From NCBI GenBank assembly GCA_037013495.1, contig CM072801.1, positions 12,138,501 through 12,202,500 of the forward strand: 64,000 nt of DNA. The letters are read 5' to 3'. Each line of letters begins with the position of its first letter. Within the stretch, counting starts at the first letter, position 1. The notes below the pieces were generated by a model that saw only the letters and a list, made by a program, of their open reading frames with translations, was not told the origin of the DNA and did not search any database. Of the stretch, positions 26,902 to 36,871 are shown piece after piece. This DNA is from Hippophae tibetana. Taxonomy: Eukaryota > Streptophyta > Magnoliopsida > Rosales > Elaeagnaceae. The position numbers and the translations under genes were made by a program.

Positions 26902-29890
26902 AAATAAACAATAATTTAAATTATTTATAATCGAATGGGTTGAATACTCTAATTAATTTATCCTTATTCTTTAAGCCTTATATTATTAAATTGATTTTAA
27001 TTATTAGTACATATTTTAGTAATTAAATAATTTTTGTTATTTTTTTAAATTTTCATAAATATCTTTACTCAAATTAGATATGTAATATACATGTGATAAA
27101 CTTTGACAAAAAGTAAAAAGAAGTAAACATAATTTAAATTGATATGTTAGTTAAGTTTAAGTACCAAAACAATTTTTTTAATAATAAAATATATAAATAA
27201 TATCAATACAATAAAAAAATATTTACTATAATTTATTATAATACATAGTTAAGTTATCTATTGATTAAGAAAAAACAAAGTCAAATTATACTAACCAGTA
27301 CATGAAGGTTACATAAATTGTGACATAATAAATAGTTATTATAAATAAAAATGTTCATATGTTAACCATGATACCTTCAAAGTATAAAAGCTCTAATCAT
27401 AAGAAGTGGTATAGTTAAATTTTTTTTTAGATAAAATTAAATTGTATATATTTTAGTGTACATAATATTAAATATAAAATCTATAAATTATATATAATAA
27501 ACGATAACTTAACAATATGAAGTTTATTTGAAAATGTTGAAATTTTTAGAGTTCGAATCTTATCTATTGATATATGAGTTTTTTTAAATTAATTTTTTAA
27601 TAAATTATCTTTAAGTTTATTGGAAATAAAGAGAATGAGATGATTTATATGTATGTTAAAAACTAATAAATTATTTTAGACAAAATATCTATAGAAGTTG
27701 AATCTCAATTTTACCCGTAATGTAACTCATTCACTAGTTATAGGTTAGCAAATATTTATCTAATACAAGTTGTGTTATTAACATAATTAATATTTAATTG
27801 TATTAAAAATAAAAAATAACTTATACTATTTTAATTAATAATTATATAATATATTAATTATGATTTGTAATATAAGTTATGCACAAATTCATTTTGCTTC
27901 TATCCATACAAAACTCATTTAAAAGCGTTTCTATTCACGAATGGTGTTTGAGAATGGCCGGCCGGCCGCCCGGCCCTAACACCCTACTCGATATGCAAAT
28001 TTTCTTTGAAGTCATCGTCACCTGGTATGCTAATGAAATTCCATGTCTGGTTCAAAATCACGGTAACACACAAGCAGTATTAATTATGAAATTTGCTTCA
28101 AACCACCATTACATCACTCATTGTTAATTACTTATAATAAATTTAATGGTAATTTATACTTTAATAAAATCTAATTAACTTATCATAAATTTATTTACTT
28201 AAGTAATGTTGGTATACTATAGGGTGCCAAAAAAAAAAAAAAACTCTTTGAAGCATAGTATTCTTCGTTATAATTTCATTTTCATCTTTAAATTATACAT
28301 ATAAATTTTTACTTTTTTTTACACATTAATTTTTCTTAAAAAATATAAAAAGAGTAAAAAAAAAAAGAATCTATACGTTTTACTTTAAGAATGATACAAA
28401 TAATAATAATATAATTTAAAATAATAGTAATATTTTTATTTCTTATTAGTTATCCACTTAATCACATTCAACCTCAACATTTAAATATAGTCTAATTAGA
28501 CAAAAATAACAAAATAATTTTATTTTTTAAAATAAATATTTACAGTACACATTTATTACTGAGATTTCAATAATAAATCTCATATCTTATAAATTTAATT
28601 AAAAAGTAAAATAATATTTATCACTATTTAATATTTGGTTGCATAAATATAAATATATATCATATTTATTATTTGATTTGTATTTTAATTAAAAAAATTA
28701 AATTTTAAAATAATATAACTATTTTTAAAAATAAATACTCAATATTTAATAAAAAATATATAAATAATATAATTGATAAGGAGTATATTCAAATATCATA
28801 TTTAATTGATAATAATATAAATAATTCAGAACAATCTATATTTAATTAGATTATTAATTTAGAATTGAAGGTAAATTATGATAACATTAGTAAGAATGGT
28901 TATTCTTGTAGGAAATATACTGTAACATATTAGTATTTTTATATATTTGTATAATAATTTATTATTATTTTATTTATAAATAAATAACAAATTATTTTAT
29001 AATTTATAATTTTTTTAATATTTATCATTAATTTTATTACCAAAATATATATTAATAATAATATTTTATTATATTTTCATTTTTATTCTACAAAGCTAAT
29101 AATAAATAACAATTCTTTAATTAATCATACTTATTTAGCATGTCTTTATTCTTTGAATAATGGTATGTTCTCATTTCGAAAACATGTCACGCTACACGTA
29201 CCCGACTAAAATAAACTAGCATTTTTAGTAAGACAAAAATAAGGACAGAAGTATAAGAATTAAGAATGTGTAAAAAATCCGATCATTCGATAATCTGATT
29301 CGATTCGTTGATTTTTCATCCGATCATTAGACCAAATATTTTTTTTTATTGTACATTAAGTCAGTCAATTTCTTTAGACTCCTCGTCATATTCATTTGAC
29401 TGTTATCTATTGGATCATACGCTATATTCGGGGCACTTCTACCTATGACTTATTCTTTTCTTCGGACAATTATCTTTGTTTTGTTGCTTATAACGATTCT
29501 GATTGATTGGTTGTGTTGATACACGTCACACCATCTCTGGATGATGTGTTCTTAGATGATGCATTAATCTTCTAAAAAAATAAAAAACAAGACAAAGCTT
29601 CTAAGTCATCTACATAATCTAAGTACTGCTTGTTCTGAAAAATTAAGATAATATAAGTATATCTTTATAAAAAATATTTATTCAATTTTTTTTATAAAAA
29701 TAATAGATTTATATTATATTATGTATAGATCTAAATTATAATTTCATTAATAATAATGGATTTTAATGATCATTTGTTTTTTAATTAATTTATAATGTAA
29801 TTACATATATTTTTAATTAGTATTATAAAAAAGTGAATTCAAATACTATGCCATGTATATATATATATATATATATATATTAATTCCTAT
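26902..29890. other. AT-rich intergenic DNA
   Basis: No gene was recognised. The only unusual parts are a GC-rich palindromic patch near 27,956-27,979 and a TA microsatellite near 29,855-29,881. A short open frame around 27,879-28,127 covers the GC-rich patch but matches no family I know. Confidence 0.5.
29855..29881. repeat. (TA)n microsatellite
   Basis: About 13 TA dinucleotides directly upstream of the snoRNA-cluster promoter region. Simple repeats of this kind are common in AT-rich plant DNA. Confidence 0.9.
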
Positions 29891-29912
29891 ATAACTTTTT
29901 CCTGCAAAAGGA

Positions 29913-30035
29913 TGGGCTCAGGCCTGATTATAACCTACCCGATAACCCGACTCGATTCCTCAAGGCTCAAACCCCGTTTTTCATGTAAATCACAAAACCC
30001 TAAAACACCCAATCTTCGTGTCGCCTCTTTATAAG
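29913..30035 (+). promoter_or_regulatory. promoter of the snoRNA cluster (site II, telo-box, TATA-like)
   Basis: TGGGCT, a site II element, lies at 29,913-29,918. The telo-box AAACCCTAAA is at 29,995-30,004 and a TATA-like TATAAG at 30,030-30,035. This combination is established for plant ribosomal-protein and snoRNA gene promoters. A transcription start near 30,060 is inferred. A further telo-box-like CTAAAACCCT (minus strand) lies at 30,100-30,109, within the presumed leader. Confidence 0.65.
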
Positions 30036-30225
30036 AAGCCGCGCAGTGTGTGAGATTGTAATCCACTCGAGTCAAAAGGGTTTGTTCTCCTCAAATCATA
30101 GGGTTTTAGAGCCTTCCAATTTATTTGAAGATGTTTTTGTTTCCGTTATTCGGTTTCGTTTTTTCATATTGTGGATCTGATAATTATTTTTATTGTTTTC
30201 TTCTTTTCCGTTCGGAACTAAATGT

Positions 30226-30327
30226 TGGGACGATGACGAGTATATTTCTTAGGTCTCGTTCGTCGTAATTGGCCTTATAGGCCTTGCCGACCATCCTGAT
30301 ATATCACCACCCATATTCTGAGTCCCA
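30226..30327 (+). ncRNA. box C/D snoRNA, U33-like with a second 18S guide
   Basis: A 102-nt unit closed by a perfect 6-bp terminal stem, TGGGAC (30,226-30,231) with GTCCCA (30,322-30,327). C box ATGACGA (30,233-30,239, one change from RUGAUGA) and D box CTGA (30,318-30,321). The guide before box D, CACCACCCATA (30,305-30,315), is complementary to plant 18S UAUGGGUGGUG. The plus-five rule then points at the U just before GGG, the site that U33 methylates in human 18S (Um1326). An internal guide AGGTCTCGTTCGT (30,251-30,263) is complementary to 18S ACGAACGAGACCU and would use a degenerate D' box. A perfect hairpin GGCCT-TAT-AGGCC (30,271-30,283) lies between the two guides. rRNA sequences are recalled, not looked up. 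Confidence 0.75.
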
Positions 30328-30440
30328 TTGATCTAAAAATGTTTCAACTTTCTTCTTTTTGTTTTTAACTCAAATCTTTTCGTTTTAGAATTTGAAAATT
30401 TAAATATTTAGATTGTTTTCTTCCAATTATGGGGCATTGA

Positions 30441-30526
30441 GCGGTCGATGATTAAATATAATTTTTAGACAAGCATATGTCTGAATTAATCCATGTCGAT
30501 CATCCTAATCTTCTCTATGAGGCCGT
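30441..30526 (+). ncRNA. box C/D snoRNA, U27-like, 18S A28 guide
   Basis: An 86-nt unit with terminal stem GCGGTC (30,441-30,446) pairing GGCCGT (30,521-30,526) using two G-U pairs. C box ATGATTA (30,448-30,454). D' box CTGA (30,481-30,484). The terminal D box is ATGA (30,517-30,520), one change from CUGA. The guide AGACAAGCATATG (30,467-30,479) is complementary to the near-5' end of 18S rRNA (CAUAUGCUUGUCU). The fifth nucleotide upstream of D' pairs with the second A of CAUAUG, the position methylated by U27 in humans (A27) and snR74 in yeast (A28). The placement of the guide before D' also matches human U27. Confidence is high for the guide and moderate for the ends because box D is non-canonical. 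Confidence 0.8.
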
Positions 30527-30654
30527 TACCACTTTTCCCAATTGTTTTATCTAAGTTTTTCACTTTTTATGTAATTAGATTTTGATTCTTATGTTTGTGA
30601 TTTTAACCTAGAAAATAATTTGAAATGGGTTTTTCTCATGAATGTTAAATATCT

Positions 30655-30736
30655 GCCAGTGATGATAAAAAGGATATATTTTGATTGATGAAATTTTGTG
30701 ATTACATCAATACCTTTACTGCCTTCCTTCTGAGGC
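30655..30736 (+). ncRNA. box C/D snoRNA with an 18S AAGGAAGGCAG guide
   Basis: An 82-nt unit with a consensus C box GTGATGA (30,659-30,665), a C'-like TTGATGA (30,685-30,691) and D box CTGA (30,730-30,733). A short GCC/GGC terminal stem flanks the boxes. The guide directly before box D, CTGCCTTCCTT (30,719-30,729), is complementary to 18S AAGGAAGGCAG. By the plus-five rule the modified base is the A of AAGGA, which I believe equals yeast A436 and human A468. No convincing D' guide was recognised. Confidence 0.78.
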
Positions 30737-30827
30737 TAATGGCTTGACTTTTATTCTAATGTCGATTGTGTTATTTTTTAATTTATAAAAAAAATATTGT
30801 TAATAGATTTTACTTTGTTTTCACTAG

Positions 30828-30914
30828 TGGTCGTATGATGATTATAAGCATAGTTCAGATGATAATCCTGTGATTATTAATACTTTCTAGTCTTTCGCTC
30901 CTATCTGACGGCTG
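30828..30914 (+). ncRNA. box C/D snoRNA with a 17-nt 25S rRNA guide
   Basis: An 87-nt unit with C box ATGATGA (30,835-30,841), a C'-like GTGATTA (30,870-30,876) and D box CTGA (30,905-30,908). The terminal stem TGGTCG/CGGCTG pairs with G-U wobbles. The guide TAGTCTTTCGCTCCTAT (30,888-30,904) pairs over all 17 nt with the conserved 25S segment AUAGGGGCGAAAGACUA, with a single G-U pair. The plus-five rule selects the second G of AUAGG for 2'-O-methylation. This is the longest guide in the cluster. Confidence 0.82.
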
Positions 30915-31189
30915 TATGGCATTTCGCTAGTTTGGTTTTAATGATTTTTTATTACGTTAGTTTCTATTTATTAGCAAATATTGGTTAATTTCTACTTAGA
31001 AACTCTTTCAGTGTTAAGAACATGGCATTTAGAGTTATCCACTCTACCGCTAGGTTAACCCAAAAATTAGACGTATATGTTACGCGTATGATTATAAACT
31101 CTTTTTTTTAAAATGTCCGTAACTGTTGTGTTCTTCGTGTTTCGTATGATCCTCTAGTATTATTGCCCATTAGTTACCTCACTTGTTCT

Positions 31190-31440
31190 GCCATTTTTTT
31201 ACCCGTGGCTCTACAAGTGGATATCATATTATCACCTTTGGTTCAAGATTATAATCTACTAGTTGGACGGTGGAATTTGGTCTAGTCCCTTCGGTTTTGG
31301 TCCCGCGGATGTGCTTCAATGGAACCCAACTTTTCTAGGAACGGATGAACACGGCTACGTGATTAACCAACTGGAATTTCCTGATTTGACCTGTCCTAAT
31401 GTAGCATTAGTAGTTATCTTTTGAAGATGTTCTGTGAGAT
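31190..31440 (+). other. GC-elevated 3' part of the snoRNA transcript, content unclear
   Basis: About 250 bp of higher complexity than the surrounding AT-rich DNA, with short potential hairpins such as GTGGATA/TATCAC (near 31,217-31,236) and GATTATAATC (31,247-31,256). It could hold another snoRNA, possibly H/ACA, or a 3' exon. No confident box H/ACA pair or CTGA-bounded unit with a recognised rRNA guide was found. Confidence 0.3.
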
Positions 31441-32091
31441 ATTAGTATAATAAAGAATGAAATGAGATTTTAAGGTGTTTTGACTCTTAATGTAACGTGT
31501 ATGGTATGGAACTATATTAATATAATTGATAGTTTATAAATTTATTAAATTTTTGTTATTGTAAATTATAATCATTTGTCACTCGGACAGCGTTATGTTA
31601 TTAAAAAAATGAAATTATATCAAACTATTTTTTTATAATAATAATTTTATATAATAATAATGAAATGGAAATGTAAATAATAATAAAAATTTTATTATTT
31701 TAAGTTTAATGATTTGTTAAATATATTGTCATCATTACCTTCAAACTTAATTATTTTGTGTTACTTTGTAAAATTTTGTGTTGCTTTTGAACGAGAATGG
31801 GAATACACAAACAACGATTCATGTTCCATACAAGCGAGTTGGTTTGGATACCATTTTTTTTATTTTACTATTAGGATTTTTTAGAAGAGGCATGCTCAAA
31901 ATCTTGAACATCTGAATATATTTTAATACATTGAGTTAATAATTCTATAAATATGTATAAAAATAAATTGTAGTTGGTTTTAAATTTTCAATAAATGAAG
32001 AAATGAAAAATATATAGACTCTTTTGGTCAGTATGCTTCTATATCAATTAGCTTTCAACATGGGGTTCTGTTTACCTTTAGCTCTTGTACT
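31441..32091. other. spacer between snoRNA locus and Gypsy element
   Basis: AT-rich DNA with no recognised feature, up to the ATTAA target-site copy at 32,092-32,096. Confidence 0.6.
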
Positions 32092-32096
32092 ATTAA
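32092..32096. repeat. left target-site duplication of the Gypsy element
   Basis: ATTAA immediately before the 5' LTR, identical to the five bases after the 3' LTR (38,544-38,548). Confidence 0.8.
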
Positions 32097-32387
32097 TGAT
32101 GTGTGGCACGAATTTACAAATTCGTCCTTTAGTTATTTTCTTTTCTTTTCTGTTCTGTATTTTGTTGTTTTCTGTAACCGAATTACACAACTTTTGTTGT
32201 TTTGTTTCTACGTTTGTTATTTTGAAGGGAAATGAAGAAAGAAAAGTGGATGGTTTTGCCCTAAGAAAAAAATTGGAGTATCTTGTATCTTCATTTTATT
32301 AATTTTCTCTCTAGGATCTGATTCGAGCAATCAGATTCATCATGATCGGAAAATCAATTCCGGAAGTTTCTTAGATTTGCTTCATTA
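32097..32387 (+). repeat. 5' LTR of the Gypsy element
   Basis: 291 bp beginning TGATGTGTGGCACGAATTT and ending GCTTCATTA. It matches the 3' LTR (38,251-38,543) closely. It is followed within two bases by CGTATCAGAGCCAT, a good match to the initiator tRNA-Met primer-binding site. Confidence 0.88.
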
Positions 32388-32535
32388 ACTCGTATCAGAG
32401 CCATAGGTTCTAGATTTCCCTTTGGTTTCAAATGGCTTGAAATGGAGAAGGTCACCACGTCGACGACGATGATTGTGGTGTGCTGGCTTTGCGGGCGGCA
32501 GTGGGTAACTTGGAGGCGTGTTTTGACATCCTTAT

Positions 32536-34062
32536 GGTGGAGATTTGCCAAGTTTTATGGGGTGCCCCTGAGGTAGAACGCCTTAACTTCAACCAAATCC
32601 ATGGGCAAGATGTAGCTCTCAATCGTTTGGGAGTTGGTCGAGAAGAACATTGACGCCACCAATTGGAATCAGATATTGAAGAGGAAGTCGTGAAATGGGT
32701 ATTTGGTGGTCCACAATTTCAGCGGAATTGTAGAGGTAACAAATGTTATAATTTCAAATTGAATCTTGATTTTTTTCCTTTTGATGGCCATCTTCATATT
32801 GAAGATTTTCTTGATTGGATTCGTTTTGTGGAAAATTATTTTGATGGTATGGAAGTACTTAAAGAGAATCAGATTAAGGTAGTTTCTTATAAACTTAGAA
32901 GAGTTGCCTCTTCTTTTGGTGGAGATTTGCCAAGCTTTACGTGGTGCCCCTGAGGTAGAACGCCTTAACTTCAACCAAATCTATGGGCGAGATGTAGCTC
33001 TCAATCGTTTGGGAGTTGGTCGAGAAGAACATCGACGCCACCAATTGGAATCAGATATTGAAGAGGAAGTCGTGAAATGGGTATTTGGTGGTCCACAATT
33101 TTAGCGGAATTGTAGAGGTAACAAATGTTATAATTTCAAATTGAATCTTGATTTTTTTCCTTTTGATGGCCATCTTCATATTGAAGATTTTCTTGATTGG
33201 ATTCGTTTTGTGGAAAATTATTTTGATGGTATGGAAGTACTTAAAGAGAATCAGATTAAGGTAGTTTCTTATAAACTTAGAAGAGTTGCCTCTTCTTTTG
33301 GTGGAGATTTGCCAAGCTTTACGTGGTGCCCCTGAGGTAGAACGCCTTAACTTCAACCAAATCCATGGGCGAGATGTAGCTCTCAATCGTTTGGGAGTTG
33401 GTCGAGAAGAACATCGACGCCACCAATTGGAATCAGATATTGAAGAGGAAGTCGTGAAATGGGTATTTGGTGGTCCACAATTTTAGCGGAATTGTAGAGG
33501 TAACAAATGTTATAATTTCAAATTGAATCTTGATTTTTTTCCTTTTGATGGCCATCTTCATATTGAAGATTTTCTTGATTGGATTCGTTTTGTGGAAAAT
33601 TATTTTGATGGTATGGAAGTACCTAAAGAGAAGCAGATTAAGGTATTTTCTTATAAACTTAGAAGAGTTGCCTCTTCTTTTGGTGGAGATTTGCCAAGCT
33701 TTACGAGGTGCCCCTGAGGTAGAACGCCCTAACTTCAACCAAATTGATGGGCGAGATGTAGCTCACAATCGATTGTGAGTTGGCTGAGAACTATATTGAC
33801 CCCACCAATTGGAATTAGATAGTGAAGAGGAAGTCATGAATTGGGTATTTGGTGGTCCACAATTTTAGCGGAATCATAGAGGTAACGAAGGTTATAATTT
33901 CAAACTGAATCTTGATTTTTTTCCTTTTGATGGCCATCTTCATATTGAAGATTTTCTTGATTGGATTCGTTCTGTGTCAAATTATTTTGATGGTATGGAA
34001 GTACCTAAAGAGAAGCATGTTAAGGTAGTTTCCTATAAACTTAGACGAGTTGCCTCTTCATG
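32536..34062 (+). repeat. four tandem copies of a 382-bp gag segment
   Basis: The motif GGTGGAGATTTGCCAAG recurs at 32,536, 32,918, 33,300 and 33,682, an exact 382-bp period. Each unit carries the same gag stretch, including GRDVALNRLGVG, VKWVFGG and LHIEDFLDWIRFVENYF. Since 382 is not a multiple of three, each junction shifts the reading frame. The middle copies are nearly identical and the last is the most diverged. The heptamer ATGGTGG occurs at both outer boundaries (32,534 and 34,060). Confidence 0.92.
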
Positions 34063-36871
34063 GTGGGAACAACTACAAAATCATAGGCGTAGAGAATGAA
34101 AACAACCTATTCGTACTTGGGTTAGGATTAAACAATTGCTTAGGGCTAGTTTTCTTCTTGAGGATTATGAAAAATGTTGTTTCATCATCACCAATAATGT
34201 CGACATAATGGATGGAGCATTTTAGAATATATTGAAGAGTTTTATAGATTAAACTCTCGTGTAGATTTAAAAGAGCCTGACAGTGTACTAGTAGCTCGAT
34301 TCCTGGGTGGTTTAAGGAAGGTACCAAACTCATCTCAATCTTCAACCCATTTGGAGTCTTAATCAAGCTTTGAATCTAGCTTTGAAATTGGAAACTAGCT
34401 TCATTAAACGTCCTAGGAATTTTCCAGTAGGAAGATTGCAACAAGAGGGTCATATTAAGGAAGGACTCAAACATGAAGGGTGTTGGTTCCAACAATCAAA
34501 CTAGACAACAACCATAGGTTACACAAGTAGGGTAGAGGAATGCATCAAAGCTCCCTTCAATCCAACACAAGAACAACCCTTATGCGAAACCTTTACCAGG
34601 ACGCTGTTATCGATGCAATCAACCGGGACATGGCTCTAATGAATGTCCTCAGCGTGTTCAGCAGACCAATCTAGGGGAGGAATTCACTGAAGTAGGAGCT
34701 GGATATACGGTAGAGGAATGTGGAGAGGAGGAAGATGAAACAGAGCTGGTTTCAGGAGACTTAGCAGTTTGTATCATTCAACGAGTATTGCTCTCCCCCA
34801 AAACAACCTCTTCAACTCAAAGAAATGCCTTATTCCGTTCAAGGTGTACTGTGAATAAAAGAGTGTGTGATATCATTATTGATAGTGGTAGTATGGAGAA
34901 CATTGTATCCAAATCTCTGGTAAAGGCTCTAATCCTACTCACTGAACCTCACTCTAAACCTTATCGAATTGGATGGATTAAGAAGGGTTTGGAGTCAAAA
35001 GTCATTGAAGTATGTGAGCTGTCCTTTTCCATTGGTAAACACTATAAGGATGAATTATTATGTGATGTAGTAGATATGGATGCATGTCATGTGTTACTTG
35101 GACGACCATGGCAGTTTGATCGTAAAGTAATCCATGATGGTGAAGCAAACACTCATTCTTTTCGTTGGCAAGGAAAAAGATTGTACTGTTGTCTTCACGT
35201 TCCAAACCTGAGAAGTATAATGTTGAGCAGGGATTAGCCACTACATTCCTCACTGTGACTGGATCCCAATTTGAGCAGGAAGTCAAAAAAACTAAGATGT
35301 TGTTGATGGTGGTATTGCAGGAACAAGCTGAACTAGGTAAAACAATCCCAGAATTAATTCAAAAACTACTAATTGAGTTTAAAGATGTTGTTCCTGATGA
35401 ACTTCCAAACCACTTACCTCCTATGCGACACATCCAACATTGTATTGACCTCATCCCTGTTGCAAGCCTACCCAACTTTCCACACTACCGAATGAGTCCA
35501 AGAGAACAAGCCATTTTGCAAGCCCAAGTAGATGATTTGTTACAGAAACAACTTATTCGTGTTAGTTTGAGCCCGTGTGCTGTGCCTGCATTATTGATTC
35601 CAAAGAAGGGTGGTTCGTGGGCAATAAACAAAATCACAGTGAAGTATCGCTTTCCTATCCCTCGTTTGGAGGATATGTTTGATAAATTAGAGGGAGCTAA
35701 GATCTTTTCCCGTATGGATTTACAGAGTGGTTACCATCAAATTAGAATCAGATATGGGGACAAATGGAAAACAGCTTTTAAAACACGGGAAGGGTTGTAT
35801 GAATGGATGGTGATGCTATTTGAACTTAGCAACGCACCTAGTACTTTCATGCGCCTCATGAATGAAGTTCTCAAGCCGTATATTGGACAATTTAATGTGG
35901 TTTATTTTGACAACATCCTTGTGTACAGTAAGGATATCAAGTCTCATTTACAACATTTGAGTTCAATTTTGCAGGTCTTGTGGGAGAACCAACTGTATCT
36001 AAATCTTAAGTGTGAATTTTTGAGTAGCCAGCTGCTATTTCTTGGTTTTGTTGTGGGATCTAACGGTATTCAGGTTGATGAAAGGAAAGTTCAAGCCATT
36101 CGTGAGTAGCCCACTCCCAAATCAGTCCATGATGTGCGAAGTTTCCATGGTTTGGCTACATTTTATCGACGTTTCATCAGAAACTTCAGTACTATTGTGG
36201 CACCCCTCACTGAGCGTATGAAACAGGGAAGGTTCTATTGGAACCAAGAACAGCAAGACAGTTTCAACGACATCAAAGGGCGTTTAACCATTACTCCAGT
36301 TTTGGCATTACCAAACTTTGATAAAGTGTTTGAAGTAGAGATTGATGCATCTATGTTGGGTATTGGAGCTATGCTTATTCAAGAAGGTCGACCACTAGAA
36401 TTTTTTAGTGAGAAACTCAATGATGCACGACAGAAATAGACAACCTATGAGCAGGAATTGTATGCTGTCATAAGAGCGTTTCAACATTGGGAACATTATT
36501 TGTTCCATAATGAGTTTGTACTCCACTGTGATCACCAAGCATTGAAGTATATTAACTCTCAGAAAACGCTTAGTAGAATGCATGCTCGATGGGTATTATT
36601 CTTATGGCGATTCACTTTTGTTTTCAAACACCGAGCATGATTCCAAAACGGGTAGTTGATGCTCTTAGCAGACGAGGGTGTTTGCTAACGACATTACGGA
36701 CAGAAGTGATTGGTTTTGACAATCTCAAAGAATTGTATGCTTAAGATGATGATTTTAGGGTGATATGGAAGAAGTGCTTGAACTGTGAACCCATGGGCAA
36801 TTACCATATTCACCAAGGATTCCTTTTTTATGGAAATCGGCTTTGCATACCTCGCACCTCTTTACGTGAGT

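Larger units (their letters stand above)
30060..31440 (+). ncRNA. polycistronic box C/D snoRNA precursor
   Basis: A noncoding block without a usable open frame carries four box C/D snoRNA-like units in the same orientation at 30,226, 30,441, 30,655 and 30,828, spaced 91-114 bp apart end to start. Plant snoRNAs are often transcribed together from one Pol II promoter and cut out by endonucleases, and the promoter just upstream has the expected elements. The units could instead be the introns of a spliced host RNA, but no phase-consistent exons are seen between them. The 3' limit is uncertain. It is placed where the locally higher GC content falls away. Confidence 0.65.

Noticed and set aside
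21863-26906. target-site duplication for Copia element 2
   Set aside because: The five bases before the 5' LTR (ACATT) and after the 3' LTR (AAATA) do not match, so no duplication is claimed.
27879-28127. 82-codon frame covering the GC-rich patch
   Set aside because: No family resemblance, no promoter or splice context. Kept only as an observation on base composition.
31014-31065. minus-strand tRNA-like sequence (CTAGCGGTAGAG followed by TGGATAACTCTAAATGCCA)
   Set aside because: It resembles the D-arm and anticodon-arm of a plant tRNA, but there is no acceptor stem and the B-box (GTTCTTAAC) is poor. At most it is a decayed tRNA-derived relic.
31088-31200. possible fifth box C/D snoRNA starting at ATGATTA
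   Set aside because: The C-box-like motif has no CTGA D box at a suitable distance, no terminal stem and no recognised rRNA guide.
31330-31390. GGATGAA...CTGA pair resembling C and D boxes
   Set aside because: Only eight bases before CTGA resemble a known 25S segment, the C box is poor, and no terminal stem was found.
32669-33738. repeated minus-strand frames of about 100 codons
   Set aside because: They are the antisense shadow of the tandem gag copies in the Gypsy element and recur with the 382-bp period.
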